A DNA stretch of 31,263 nucleotides from JANQJA01 sp040880285 (GTDB lineage Bacteria; Pseudomonadota; Gammaproteobacteria; Pseudomonadales; Azotimanducaceae), in assembly GCA_040880285.1 (NCBI GenBank), contig JBBDIT010000032.1, positions 1 through 31,263 on the forward strand, in the 5' to 3' direction. The position numbers were made by a program, and so were the translations under genes. The notes under the pieces were generated by a model. The model was not told where the DNA came from and made no database searches. It worked only from the letters and a program-made list of their open reading frames with translations. Positions 1 to 7,487 of the stretch are shown here, in pieces; position 1 is the stretch's first letter, and every line of letters starts with the position of its first letter.

Positions 1-53
1 ACCGGGGTTCCCGGGACCGATCCGATTCATGCGCGAAGGAAAGTCGGTGGCGT

Positions 54-1313
54 CTATTTTGGGTGAACGCGGACCGGCAGTTCTGTGTAGCCTTTGACAA
101 AGGATGAGAAGGTTCGTTGTGGTTCGCCAACGACTTCGATCTTGTCGAATCGCTTCATGATCTCTTCCCAGACGATACGTAGCTGCATCTCTGCCAGACG
201 ATTGCCCATGCAGCGATGGATGCCGAATCCAAACGCCAGGTGATGGCGTGCCTTGGGTCGATCAATGATGAATTCGTCGGCGCGATCAATGACATCTTCG
301 TCCCGGTTACCCGAGACATACCACATGAGTACGCGTTCTCCAGCGCGGATCAGTTTTCCCCGCAGTTCAGTATCGACCCGCGCGGTGCGGCGCATGTAAG
401 CGAGCGGTGTTTGCCAGCGAATGATTTCTGAGACCATGTTGGGTATCAGGCCAGGGTTCGCGCGCAGCTTGGCGTATTCGTCAGGGTTTTCGTTGAGGGC
501 TAATACGCCACCGCTGATGCTATTGCGGGTGGTGTCGTTTCCGCCGACGATTAGAAGGATCAGGTTACCGAGAAATTCCATGGGTTCCATGTTGCGGGTA
601 TGTTTGCCATGGGCCAGCATGGAGATGAGGTCGTTGCCGGGTGGGGCGTTCACCCGCTCGTTCCACAGGCGCGTGAAATACTCAAGGCACTCCAATAATT
701 CTTCGCGTCGTTGGTCCTGGGAATCTACAACGCCTGTACCCGGTGCGGCCGTTGCGACATCCGACCATCGGGTCAACTTGCGCCGGTCTTCAAAGGGGAA
801 GTCAAACAAGGTCGCAAGCATCTGGGTAGTGAGCTCAATTGAGACGAGGTCAACCCAGTTAAAGGTTTCTCCAACCGGTAGCGAATCCAGGATATTGGCG
901 GCGCGTTGCCGGATGGTGGGTTCAAGTGTGGCAAGGTTGGCGGGTGCGACTACAGGGCTGACGGTGGCACGTTGTACGTCGTGCTTGGGCGGATCCATGG
1001 CGATGAACATGCGGGTCTGGAATCCGTCATTGGATGCATGGACCGGTGGACCAATGGTGATGCCGCCCTCTGACGAGAAGAGGTCGTGATGTGTATCCAC
1101 GTACAGGATGTCTTCGAATTTGGTCACTGACCAGTAACGCCCGAAGTCTTCGCTTTCGTTGACGTGGACCGGGTCTTCCTTGCGTAGACGTTCGAAGTAA
1201 CCCCAGTGGGCATTGTGCTGGAACAGGCGTGCCTGTAATGGGTTCAATTCTTCCAGCGGTAATGAATAGGGATCAGGAATGTCTTGGGGCGCTTGGCCCA
1301 CGACTTGGCTCAT
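54..1313 (-). CDS. Cytochrome P450, CYP153-like
   Basis: Soluble bacterial P450 of 419 residues, the usual length. The I-helix oxygen-activation motif GGNDTT is at 257-262, the ExxR pair is E296/R299, and the heme loop FGFGIHRCMG is at 361-370 with Cys368 as the iron ligand. The I-helix context (LILLIVGGNDTTRNS) and the heme loop followed by NRLAEMQLRI resemble CYP153 terminal alkane or fatty-acid hydroxylases; related CYP families acting on terpenes or sterol side chains cannot be excluded. A GGAG Shine-Dalgarno lies 6 nt before the ATG at 1313. It is transcribed away from the catabolic run starting at 1513, sharing a promoter region with a strong inverted repeat. The ferredoxin and ferredoxin reductase it needs are not visible; they may lie left of the window. 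Only 53 bases remain beyond its stop codon and no gene can be called there. Confidence 0.93.
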   Translation of the reverse strand: MSQVVGQAPQDIPDPYSLPLEELNPLQARLFQHNAHWGYFERLRKEDPVHVNESEDFGRYWSVTKFEDILYVDTHHDLFSSEGGITIGPPVHASNDGFQTRMFIAMDPPKHDVQRATVSPVVAPANLATLEPTIRQRAANILDSLPVGETFNWVDLVSIELTTQMLATLFDFPFEDRRKLTRWSDVATAAPGTGVVDSQDQRREELLECLEYFTRLWNERVNAPPGNDLISMLAHGKHTRNMEPMEFLGNLILLIVGGNDTTRNSISGGVLALNENPDEYAKLRANPGLIPNMVSEIIRWQTPLAYMRRTARVDTELRGKLIRAGERVLMWYVSGNRDEDVIDRADEFIIDRPKARHHLAFGFGIHRCMGNRLAEMQLRIVWEEIMKRFDKIEVVGEPQRTFSSFVKGYTELPVRVHPK

Positions 1314-1396
1314 CAGGGTCTCCGGAATGGATCTGGCTCGTGTGAATGCATTGTATACCAGGACAATTAAAGTTAAATATGTTCAGAAGTCACAGG

Positions 1397-1419
1397 ATTA
1401 ATGAACTTATTTCATTAAT
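1397..1419. promoter_or_regulatory. 9-5-9 inverted repeat, candidate operator
   Basis: Perfect inverted repeat ATTAATGAA (1397-1405), 5-nt spacer, TTCATTAAT (1411-1419), in the 199-bp divergent region between the P450 and the Ddn-like gene. Size and symmetry fit a dimeric repressor or activator site. It sits about 85 bp before the P450 start and 93 bp before the Ddn-like start, so it could control both directions. The cognate regulator is not identified in the window. Confidence 0.6.
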
Positions 1420-1512
1420 TCTCCGATGGGATCGCGCCTGTCCGCTGTGCTGTTGATGGGCTAAACTGGCGGGCCCGGATAACCGGATCATTTCATTGAG
1501 GGAGATAACGAC

Positions 1513-1959
1513 GTGACGGAAGTACCTGCAGGCTTACCCAAGTGGATTGCTGACCATGTTGAGTTGTATCTGAACGACCCTGAGAAGGCCCATATGTGGG
1601 ACGCGTCGCTCGGCGGTGGCACCGGCATGATTCCAACGCTGTTGCTGATAATGACCGGGCGCAAGTCAGGTGAGATTAAAATGCTGCCGCTGATTTACAA
1701 AAAGATTGACGGTAATTTCGTGGTGATTGCCTCAAAAGGTGGAGCTCCCAGTCATCCGGCCTGGTATCTCAATATTATGGCGAATCCGGATTGCGAAATC
1801 CGAGTCGGTAAAACCTCCTACAAGGTGCGTGCGCGTGAGGCGCAAGGAGCGGAACGCGAACGTTTGTGGAATGAGTTGGTTGAGATCTATGCGCCTTACA
1901 CGGATTACCAGACCCGTACCGACCGGCGGATTCCCGTTGTCGTGCTGGAACCGAAGTAA
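1513..1959 (+). CDS. Ddn-type nitroreductase / deazaflavin-dependent oxidoreductase family protein
   Basis: 148 residues, the normal size for the split-beta-barrel family that includes mycobacterial Ddn and F420-dependent quinone reductases. Typical features are visible: the TLLLIMTGRKSG segment at about 42-53 and KGGAPSHPAWYLN at about 76-88, which in the family forms the F420-binding region. Family members use F420H2, or in some branches another flavin or heme, to reduce quinones, nitro compounds or enones. The start is a GTG preceded by AGGGAG with 8 nt spacing. It is the first gene of the forward catabolic run and is divergent from the P450, so a redox role on the same substrate or electron chain is likely. 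No F420 biosynthesis gene is in the window, so the cofactor is uncertain. Confidence 0.85.
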   Translation: MTEVPAGLPKWIADHVELYLNDPEKAHMWDASLGGGTGMIPTLLLIMTGRKSGEIKMLPLIYKKIDGNFVVIASKGGAPSHPAWYLNIMANPDCEIRVGKTSYKVRAREAQGAERERLWNELVEIYAPYTDYQTRTDRRIPVVVLEPK

Positions 1960-2016
1960 GGCCCCCGATAGCGCTGAACGGCATGCTGTTGTTATCGATG
2001 AGTCGGGAGAAGTGGG

Positions 2017-2799
2017 ATGGAAGTGCGTTTGGACAATCGGGTTGCGCTGGTTACCGGTGGTAGCCAGGGAATCGGCTTTGCGATGGGTAAAAAATTTGCC
2101 GAGTCAGGCGCCGATGTCGCGCTGCTGGCACGACGTGGCGATGTTCTCGCTGAGGCAGTCGAGGCCATTTCAGCGGTGACTTCGACTCGAGTCAAGGGCT
2201 ATGTGTGCGACGTTAGCCGCAGCGATGAAATTGAGCAGGTGTTCGCACAAGTCGTGAACGACCTGGGTCAAGTCGACATTCTGATTAATAATGCCGGCCA
2301 CGCCAAGGCGGGCGCCATAGAGTCGATCACCGATGACGAATGGCAATATGACATTGATCTCAAATTAATGGCGGCAGTCCGGCTCTCACGGCTTGCGTTT
2401 CCCGGCATGAAAGAGCGTAAGTGGGGGCGGATCATCAATATGTTGAATACCATGGCCAAGACCCCGTCGGCAAAATCGGCCCCGACCTCGGTCACGCGTG
2501 CCGCCGGTATGGCATTGACCAAGGTTTTGGCGGGCGAAGGCGCGCCTTATAATATTCTGGTTAACGGATTTAATATCGGCCGGATCAAGTCAGACCAGAT
2601 CCGGCGAGCTTATGAAGCCTCGGGTTCCAATCTCGATTATCAGGGTTTCGTGGCCGAGGCAGGCAAGAGCATTCCTTTGGGGCGCTTCGGTGAGGCAGAG
2701 GAATGCGCCAACCTGGCATGCCTGCTTTGCTCTGATGACTGTGGCTATGTTACCGGCACATCCATCAACGTTGATGGTGGCCTGTCACCGGCACTGTAA
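2017..2799 (+). CDS. SDR-fold protein without the YxxxK catalytic motif
   Basis: 260 residues with a classical SDR frame: nucleotide-binding TGGSQGIG at 13-20, the NNAG motif at 91-94, and a C-terminal NVDGG at 251-255. The catalytic region is abnormal. Where classical SDRs have Tyr-xxx-Lys, this protein reads Thr157-Ser-Val-Thr-Arg161, and the strand that normally carries the catalytic Ser reads NMLNTMAKT. The NAD(P) site seems intact, so it may bind cofactor but use a different chemistry, or act as a structural partner. It lies 57 bp after the Ddn-like gene and 34 bp before the CoA-transferase, so it is probably part of the same transcript. A non-reductase role on a CoA thioester is possible but inferred only from context. 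Confidence 0.9.
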   Translation: MEVRLDNRVALVTGGSQGIGFAMGKKFAESGADVALLARRGDVLAEAVEAISAVTSTRVKGYVCDVSRSDEIEQVFAQVVNDLGQVDILINNAGHAKAGAIESITDDEWQYDIDLKLMAAVRLSRLAFPGMKERKWGRIINMLNTMAKTPSAKSAPTSVTRAAGMALTKVLAGEGAPYNILVNGFNIGRIKSDQIRRAYEASGSNLDYQGFVAEAGKSIPLGRFGEAEECANLACLLCSDDCGYVTGTSINVDGGLSPAL

Positions 2800-2833
2800 G
2801 GTTACAACAGTAATTTGCGCGAGGGAGCCACAA

Positions 2834-4228
2834 ATGAATCCAGCATTGGAAGAGCTCATGGCATTACGAGATGCCGATTCGATTACCGAGGCTATTGAGA
2901 TTGAGGGAGAGGACCCGGTTCTGTCGACCCGATTCAAAATTGGTGAGTCGGCTGCTGCAGTTCATGCGGCGATCGGCATTGCGGTCAATGACCTCTATGA
3001 AATGCGCACTGGCAAGCGCCAGGATCTCGCGATCAAGGTAAGTCATGCGGCTGCATCACTCCGCAGTTACCACTACATGAAGGTCGCTGGCGACCAGGGC
3101 AAAATTTTTGCCGCCCAGCGTGCTCGTCAACGCATTTCGACACCACATCCGACCAAAGACGGCCGATACTTTCTGCCGCATATGGGTATGCCGCATCTGG
3201 CACAACGCGTGCTGGGTGTGCTGGGTTGTGAATATGAACTGGATGCGGTTGTGGCTGCGGTTGCCAATTGGAATGCACTTGAACTGGAAGAGGCGATCGC
3301 AGAAGTCAGGGGTTGTGGTGCGATGGTCAGGAGCGCGCAAGAGTGGGCTAGCCATCCCCACGGTAAGGCTCTCGCCGAAAAGCCAGTGGTCGAGATTATC
3401 AAAATCGAAGACAGTGATCCTGAGCCGATGCCGGAGCTGAAATCACCAAGGCCGCTAGCGGGATTGCGCGTGCTCGATTTGACTCGCATCCTGGCCGGGC
3501 CCACTTGTGCTCGCACACTGGCGGAACACGGCGCTGACGTTTTAATGGTTACGGCGCCGCATCTGCCCCAGAGTGAATATTTTGTGATGGATACCAGCCA
3601 TGGTAAGAGAACCTGTTACCTGGATCTTGAGGATGATGTCCAATGTAACCGCTTATTAGAACTGGTCAAGGAGGCAGATGTCTTCTCCCAGGGCTACCGG
3701 CCAGGCACTTTATCAAAACGCGGTCTGTCACCGGAACAATTGGCAGATATTCGACCCGGCATCATTTATACGTCCATGAATTGTTATGGCTATGAAGGAC
3801 CGTTCAAAGATCGCGCCGGCTGGGAACAATTGGCGCAAACCGTCACCGGCATCGCGCATGAGCATGGCCTCGACAGGCCGACCTTGTTACCGGCCGCGGC
3901 TTGTGATTACACCACAGGCTATCTTGCCGCCTATGGCACTCTGCTTGCGCTTGCACTGCGCGCAAGGGTGGGTGGCTCTTATCATGTGCGTGCTTCCCTG
4001 TGCCAATCGGGGATGTTTATCCATCGACAGGCTCGAGTAGACTACCCCACGGAAGGTATGGAAATTGATTCCCGTGATCTTGGCGAGATTTTGAGTGTAA
4101 CCACCACACCCTATGGCGAGATGAGTCACCTGGGGCCAGTGTTGCAAATGTCGGTGACGCAGCCAGGATGGGACTTTCCTTCGGTGCCATTAGGAACTCA
4201 CAAACCCGCCTGGTTGGCGCGGGCGTAA
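2834..4228 (+). CDS. Class III (CaiB/BaiF) CoA-transferase, long form
   Basis: 464 residues from the ATG at 2834, which follows GAGGGAG at a proper distance; the frame is open further upstream, but that part overlaps the SDR gene and has no family match. The C-terminal two thirds, from about residue 210 (PLAGLRVLDLTRILAGP), is the CaiB/BaiF core. The acidic residue expected to carry the acyl/CoA intermediate is Asp358 in AACDYTTGYLAAYG, aligned by eye with Asp169 of formyl-CoA transferase. The first 200 residues resemble a shrunken second copy of the fold (IGESAAAVHAAIGIAV and HAAASLRSYHYMKV), a layout I know from long CaiB proteins in catabolic clusters. Such enzymes move CoA between carboxylic acids. 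The ending GTHKPAWLARA is a normal family C-terminus, so the gene is intact. Confidence 0.9.
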   Translation: MNPALEELMALRDADSITEAIEIEGEDPVLSTRFKIGESAAAVHAAIGIAVNDLYEMRTGKRQDLAIKVSHAAASLRSYHYMKVAGDQGKIFAAQRARQRISTPHPTKDGRYFLPHMGMPHLAQRVLGVLGCEYELDAVVAAVANWNALELEEAIAEVRGCGAMVRSAQEWASHPHGKALAEKPVVEIIKIEDSDPEPMPELKSPRPLAGLRVLDLTRILAGPTCARTLAEHGADVLMVTAPHLPQSEYFVMDTSHGKRTCYLDLEDDVQCNRLLELVKEADVFSQGYRPGTLSKRGLSPEQLADIRPGIIYTSMNCYGYEGPFKDRAGWEQLAQTVTGIAHEHGLDRPTLLPAAACDYTTGYLAAYGTLLALALRARVGGSYHVRASLCQSGMFIHRQARVDYPTEGMEIDSRDLGEILSVTTTPYGEMSHLGPVLQMSVTQPGWDFPSVPLGTHKPAWLARA

Positions 4229-4237
4229 GGATATACG

Positions 4238-4315
4238 CCAGTACGCTGCTAACAGGTAGAATACGCCGCTTGCGACGATCAGCCGCTTACGGGAAAAGCG
4301 ATCCGCCAGTGGACT
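4238..4315 (-). pseudogene. Fragment of an MFS transporter gene
   Basis: Read on the minus strand this stretch encodes SPLADRFSRKRLIVASGVFY followed by LLAAYW. That is the loop 2-3 signature of major facilitator transporters (motif A, G-x-L-A-D-R-x-[GS]-R-[RK]) with the start of helix 3. No helix 1 or 2 lies upstream and nothing MFS-like follows, so only about 26 codons of a larger gene remain. It fills much of the 175-bp gap between the CoA-transferase and the acyl-CoA dehydrogenase. The match is by eye on a short segment; chance similarity is possible but the motif is distinctive. Confidence 0.5.
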
Positions 4316-4403
4316 CGGGAGTCGTTGGGTATGAAAGGAGGTTGCGGGATTAGACCCAACCTGTTTTGATAAATTAAATGGGTCATTGGAGGTTTGAATC
4401 GAC

Positions 4404-5546
4404 ATGCCGGACAGTTTGCCACCTGAGTTGGTTGAGTCCCGAACTAAACTGCAGGCGTTAATCGAGGAAGTATTGGTGCCGATTGAAGCCGGTCTTGTAG
4501 CCGATGAAGTGGTACCTTTCGAGGCGCAGGAGAAAGTGCGCAAGGCTTCCAGGGCGGCAGGCTTTTTCTTCAAGACGCAACCTGAAGAATTCGGTGGCCA
4601 TCCTGCCGGTACACTGGAACTTACGATGTTGCGAGAAACACTGGCCGCAGCCAATACGCGCCTCGCCGGGTTTGTGTTCGGACCTGGACCCGGCATATTG
4701 CATGCCGCAACGGGCGCCTTGCGTGACAACTATTTATTACCGGTCATGCGTGGCGAGAAGCGTGGTGCCTTCGGATTTACCGAACCGGATACCGCACCGC
4801 GACCGACCTGGGCGAAGTGGACTGGTGATGAGCTTATCGTCAATGGCCAGAAATCCTATGTGACAGGTGGTGCTACCTGTGATTTCATTTCTGTTTTGGT
4901 GAACGTCGAAAAAGAGGACGGATCAAAAGCGGGTACCGCGATGGTAGTGATTGATCGCACGGCCAAGGGTGTGCAGATCGAACGCGAATTCCGTTCGATG
5001 GAAGGTGGTGGTCATGTGTCCATGCGCTTCAATGAAGTAAAGGTACCGGTCGAAAATGTCATCGGTAAAATTGGTGAAGGTATGCCACGGGCGCTGGGCA
5101 ATATCGGCAATGTGCGGCTCATGGTGTCGGCACAGGCAACGGGTATGTGCATGTGGGCGCTCGATTTCGTCGAGCAGCACTTGCTCGCGCCGCATCGATC
5201 GGGTACGCCGCTTGGTGAACGAGAGGGGGTTCGCCTCCGTTACGCTGATATGCGCATTGATACGTATGCCGCGCGAAGCGCCTTGTACAGAACGGCAAGG
5301 CTTGCAGAAACTGCCGAGAATATTATCAACGAGACCATCGCCACCAAAGTCGTGTGTACGGAAACTGCGGGAAGTGTCGTTGACGCCGCCGTGCAACTCG
5401 TGGGAGGGCAGGCACTTGTCACGGGGCATCCGCTGGAGCGATTGTATCGACAGGTCCGGTCCTTGCGTTTGGTTGAAGGTGCCAATGATTTGTTGCGCAT
5501 TAATCTTGTAAAAGGAAAGCTTGAACTAAAAAAGGGTCGAGTCTGA
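4404..5546 (+). CDS. Acyl-CoA dehydrogenase family protein
   Basis: 380 residues, standard for the FAD-dependent acyl-CoA dehydrogenase fold. Seen: the N-terminal helical domain; the FAD/substrate loop FGFTEPDTAPRPTWAKW near 122-138 followed by GQKSYVTGG; and a C-terminal helix with LVEGANDLLR, where Glu358 aligns with the catalytic base of medium-chain enzymes. It would introduce a 2,3-double bond into an acyl-CoA and pass electrons to ETF. A GGAGG lies 11 nt before the ATG. The 175-bp gap before it carries an MFS fragment, so it may have its own promoter or be read through from the CoA-transferase. It is followed after 34 bp by the alcohol dehydrogenase. Substrate length cannot be told from sequence. 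Confidence 0.93.
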   Translation: MPDSLPPELVESRTKLQALIEEVLVPIEAGLVADEVVPFEAQEKVRKASRAAGFFFKTQPEEFGGHPAGTLELTMLRETLAAANTRLAGFVFGPGPGILHAATGALRDNYLLPVMRGEKRGAFGFTEPDTAPRPTWAKWTGDELIVNGQKSYVTGGATCDFISVLVNVEKEDGSKAGTAMVVIDRTAKGVQIEREFRSMEGGGHVSMRFNEVKVPVENVIGKIGEGMPRALGNIGNVRLMVSAQATGMCMWALDFVEQHLLAPHRSGTPLGEREGVRLRYADMRIDTYAARSALYRTARLAETAENIINETIATKVVCTETAGSVVDAAVQLVGGQALVTGHPLERLYRQVRSLRLVEGANDLLRINLVKGKLELKKGRV

Positions 5547-5580
5547 AAGGCTTCGGCGTCATAAAAATGGGGAGAGAGTG

Positions 5581-6684
5581 ATGGTTACCATGAAGTCTGC
5601 CGTATTGACCGGACCAGGGCCGCTGTCCATTGAGGAAGTCACCCTGGATGGGCCAGAAGCCGGTGAAGTGCTGGTGAAGATTACAGCGTGCGGTGTCTGT
5701 CACTCGGATCTGCATGTTATCAATGGGGTACGTGCCGCAGGTAAGACGGCAACGCCGATCATTCTGGGACATGAAGCCGCGGGTATCGTCGAAGAAATTG
5801 GCGCTAATGTGCGTTCAGTCAAGCCAGGCGATCACGTCATCATGGCGTTCCATCCCACCTGTGGCACTTGCTATTACTGCAGGCGAGCCATGCCGCAGAT
5901 CTGCGAAACGCCGGACTTTCCTGATCGTTCCGTCGATGGGAGACGGCCAAGACTTAAAATCAATGGTGAGGTTCCGGCGCGCCAGGGTATCGGTGTTGGC
6001 GGCTTTTCCGAATTTACCTGCATGCCAGAGGGCGGTGTGATCCGGATTCGGAATGATGCGCCGCTTGAAACTGTATGCCTGGTCGGATGTGGGGTTACGA
6101 CCGGCATTGGCGCCGTAACCAACGCTGCGAGAGTGGAAGCAGGGTCCATGGTCGCAGTGATTGGCCTTGGTGGAGTGGGGCTCAATTGTATTCAGGGTGC
6201 TCGCCTTGCTGGCGCTCACCGAATTTTCGCGATCGACACACTTGCCGACAAACTGGAAATGGCAGCACAGTTCGGTGCCACGGATTTCATCAACGCCAGC
6301 CAGGAAGAGGACGTGGTGGCAAGGGTGATTGAAATGACGGATGGCCGGCTGGACTATGCTTTCGAGGCGATTGGTCTCGGCAAGACTGTGGAGCAGGCAT
6401 TCGGCATGATCCGGCCGGGTGGTACAGCAGTTGTTGTGGGTGTGACCGCCGACAATGTGACTGTGCCAGGACGCGCGTTCCTTGCCGAGAAAAAACTCAT
6501 TGGTTCGCTTTACGGTTCAGCCAGTATTCACTATATGATCCCGCGACTGGTCGACCTTTATATGGAGGGCAAGGTACAGTTGGACGAACTGGTATCAAAA
6601 CGCCGTCCGCTTGCGGAGATCAATGAAGCTTTTGCAGACCTTGCGGCTGGTCATGTGGCGCGCTCGGTAATGAATATCGCTTAG
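5581..6684 (+). CDS. Zinc-dependent alcohol dehydrogenase (MDR family)
   Basis: 367 residues from the ATG at 5581, preceded by GGGGAGAGAG; an ATG at 5590 and a GTG at 5578 are alternatives. Catalytic zinc ligands are visible as Cys40 (CGVCHSD), His64 (GHEAAG) and the Cys of LVGCGVTTG; the structural zinc lobe is complete with Cys94, Cys97, Cys100 and Cys108. A Rossmann GLGGVG motif follows near residue 198. The lobe and the insertion after it fit class III-like or long-chain alcohol dehydrogenases using NAD(H). Last gene of the forward run, it is well placed to oxidise an alcohol formed by the divergent P450 to the aldehyde. The exact alcohol is unknown. Confidence 0.93.
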   Translation: MVTMKSAVLTGPGPLSIEEVTLDGPEAGEVLVKITACGVCHSDLHVINGVRAAGKTATPIILGHEAAGIVEEIGANVRSVKPGDHVIMAFHPTCGTCYYCRRAMPQICETPDFPDRSVDGRRPRLKINGEVPARQGIGVGGFSEFTCMPEGGVIRIRNDAPLETVCLVGCGVTTGIGAVTNAARVEAGSMVAVIGLGGVGLNCIQGARLAGAHRIFAIDTLADKLEMAAQFGATDFINASQEEDVVARVIEMTDGRLDYAFEAIGLGKTVEQAFGMIRPGGTAVVVGVTADNVTVPGRAFLAEKKLIGSLYGSASIHYMIPRLVDLYMEGKVQLDELVSKRRPLAEINEAFADLAAGHVARSVMNIA

Positions 6685-6766
6685 CCCAGATACCCTGGTC
6701 AGGAACTTTGCTCCTGCCTCAATTACTACGTTTATACTATTTTACTATTCGCGACAGGAATAATAG

Positions 6767-7459
6767 ATGAAAGAGTCTGTAAAAGAGTATCGCCAGCATC
6801 GATTTACCCGACCGTCGGGTGCAACGGAAATTCTTCTGGTTCGTCATGGTGAATCGCGTCCCGCCACTCCCGGAGTACCCTTTCCTCTGGTTGACGGCCA
6901 TGGTGACCCGGAACTCTCGGAAACTGGACGGATGCAAGCCGTTCGAGTGGCAGAGCGATTGAAGCAGGAAGCCATTGATGCGGTCTATGTCACCAATCTC
7001 CGGCGCACAATGGAAACTGCAGGCCCCCTGGTCGATCACCTTGGGGTAGCGCCGATTGTTGAACCGGATTTACGCGAGGTACACCTCGGGGAATGGGAAG
7101 GCGGCTTATTTCGCATCAAGGCGCACGAAAATGATCCGCTCTACCTGAAAATGCAGGAGGAAGAGCGCTGGGATGTGATACCAGGCGCTGAATCTCATGT
7201 TGGACTAAAAGCGCGGGTCAGCAATGCCATTGCCCGTATTGCCAGCAATCACCCGGACCAGGTCGTTGCAGCTTTTGTACATGGTGGTATCGTCGGCCAC
7301 ATCCTCTCGCATGCCTGCGGTGCCAGACCCTTTGCATTTAACGGTGCTGACAATGGTTCCATCAGCCATATCGTCGTCGCCGAAGGCCGAATTGTAGTGC
7401 GGCGATTCAACGACTGTGCACATCTTATCGGAGTGACGTCAGATGCCATGATGACCTGA
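6767..7459 (+). CDS. Histidine phosphatase family protein
   Basis: 230 residues with the phosphoglycerate-mutase-like fold. The phospho-accepting LLVRHGES is at 23-30 (His27), the second catalytic histidine is in AAFVHGGIVGH, and an acidic REVHLGEWEGG lies between. Family members dephosphorylate small phosphates or proteins; the substrate is not predictable. An AGGAA lies 7 nt before the ATG. A TATACT hexamer at 6733-6738 could be its -10, so it may be transcribed apart from the alcohol dehydrogenase 82 bp upstream. It converges with the acyl-CoA synthetase, leaving only 28 bp between the two stop codons. Confidence 0.9.
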   Translation: MKESVKEYRQHRFTRPSGATEILLVRHGESRPATPGVPFPLVDGHGDPELSETGRMQAVRVAERLKQEAIDAVYVTNLRRTMETAGPLVDHLGVAPIVEPDLREVHLGEWEGGLFRIKAHENDPLYLKMQEEERWDVIPGAESHVGLKARVSNAIARIASNHPDQVVAAFVHGGIVGHILSHACGARPFAFNGADNGSISHIVVAEGRIVVRRFNDCAHLIGVTSDAMMT

Positions 7460-7487
7460 CAAGCTACACTGGTTCTTTGCTCCGGCT

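Noticed and set aside
1..53. Possible start of another minus-strand gene (ATG at 30)
   Set aside because: Only ten codons fit before the window edge and there is no ribosome site, so it cannot be supported.
421..1089. 222-codon open frame on the plus strand inside the P450 gene
   Set aside because: It is the complement of a clear P450 coding frame; its translation is Arg/Ser-rich with no family match and no ribosome site.
2612..2833. Upstream extension of the CoA-transferase frame
   Set aside because: It overlaps the end of the SDR gene and has no CaiB similarity; the ATG at 2834 has a ribosome site.
4923..5429. 168-codon minus-strand frame inside the acyl-CoA dehydrogenase gene
   Set aside because: Shadow of the real gene; translation shows no recognisable domain.
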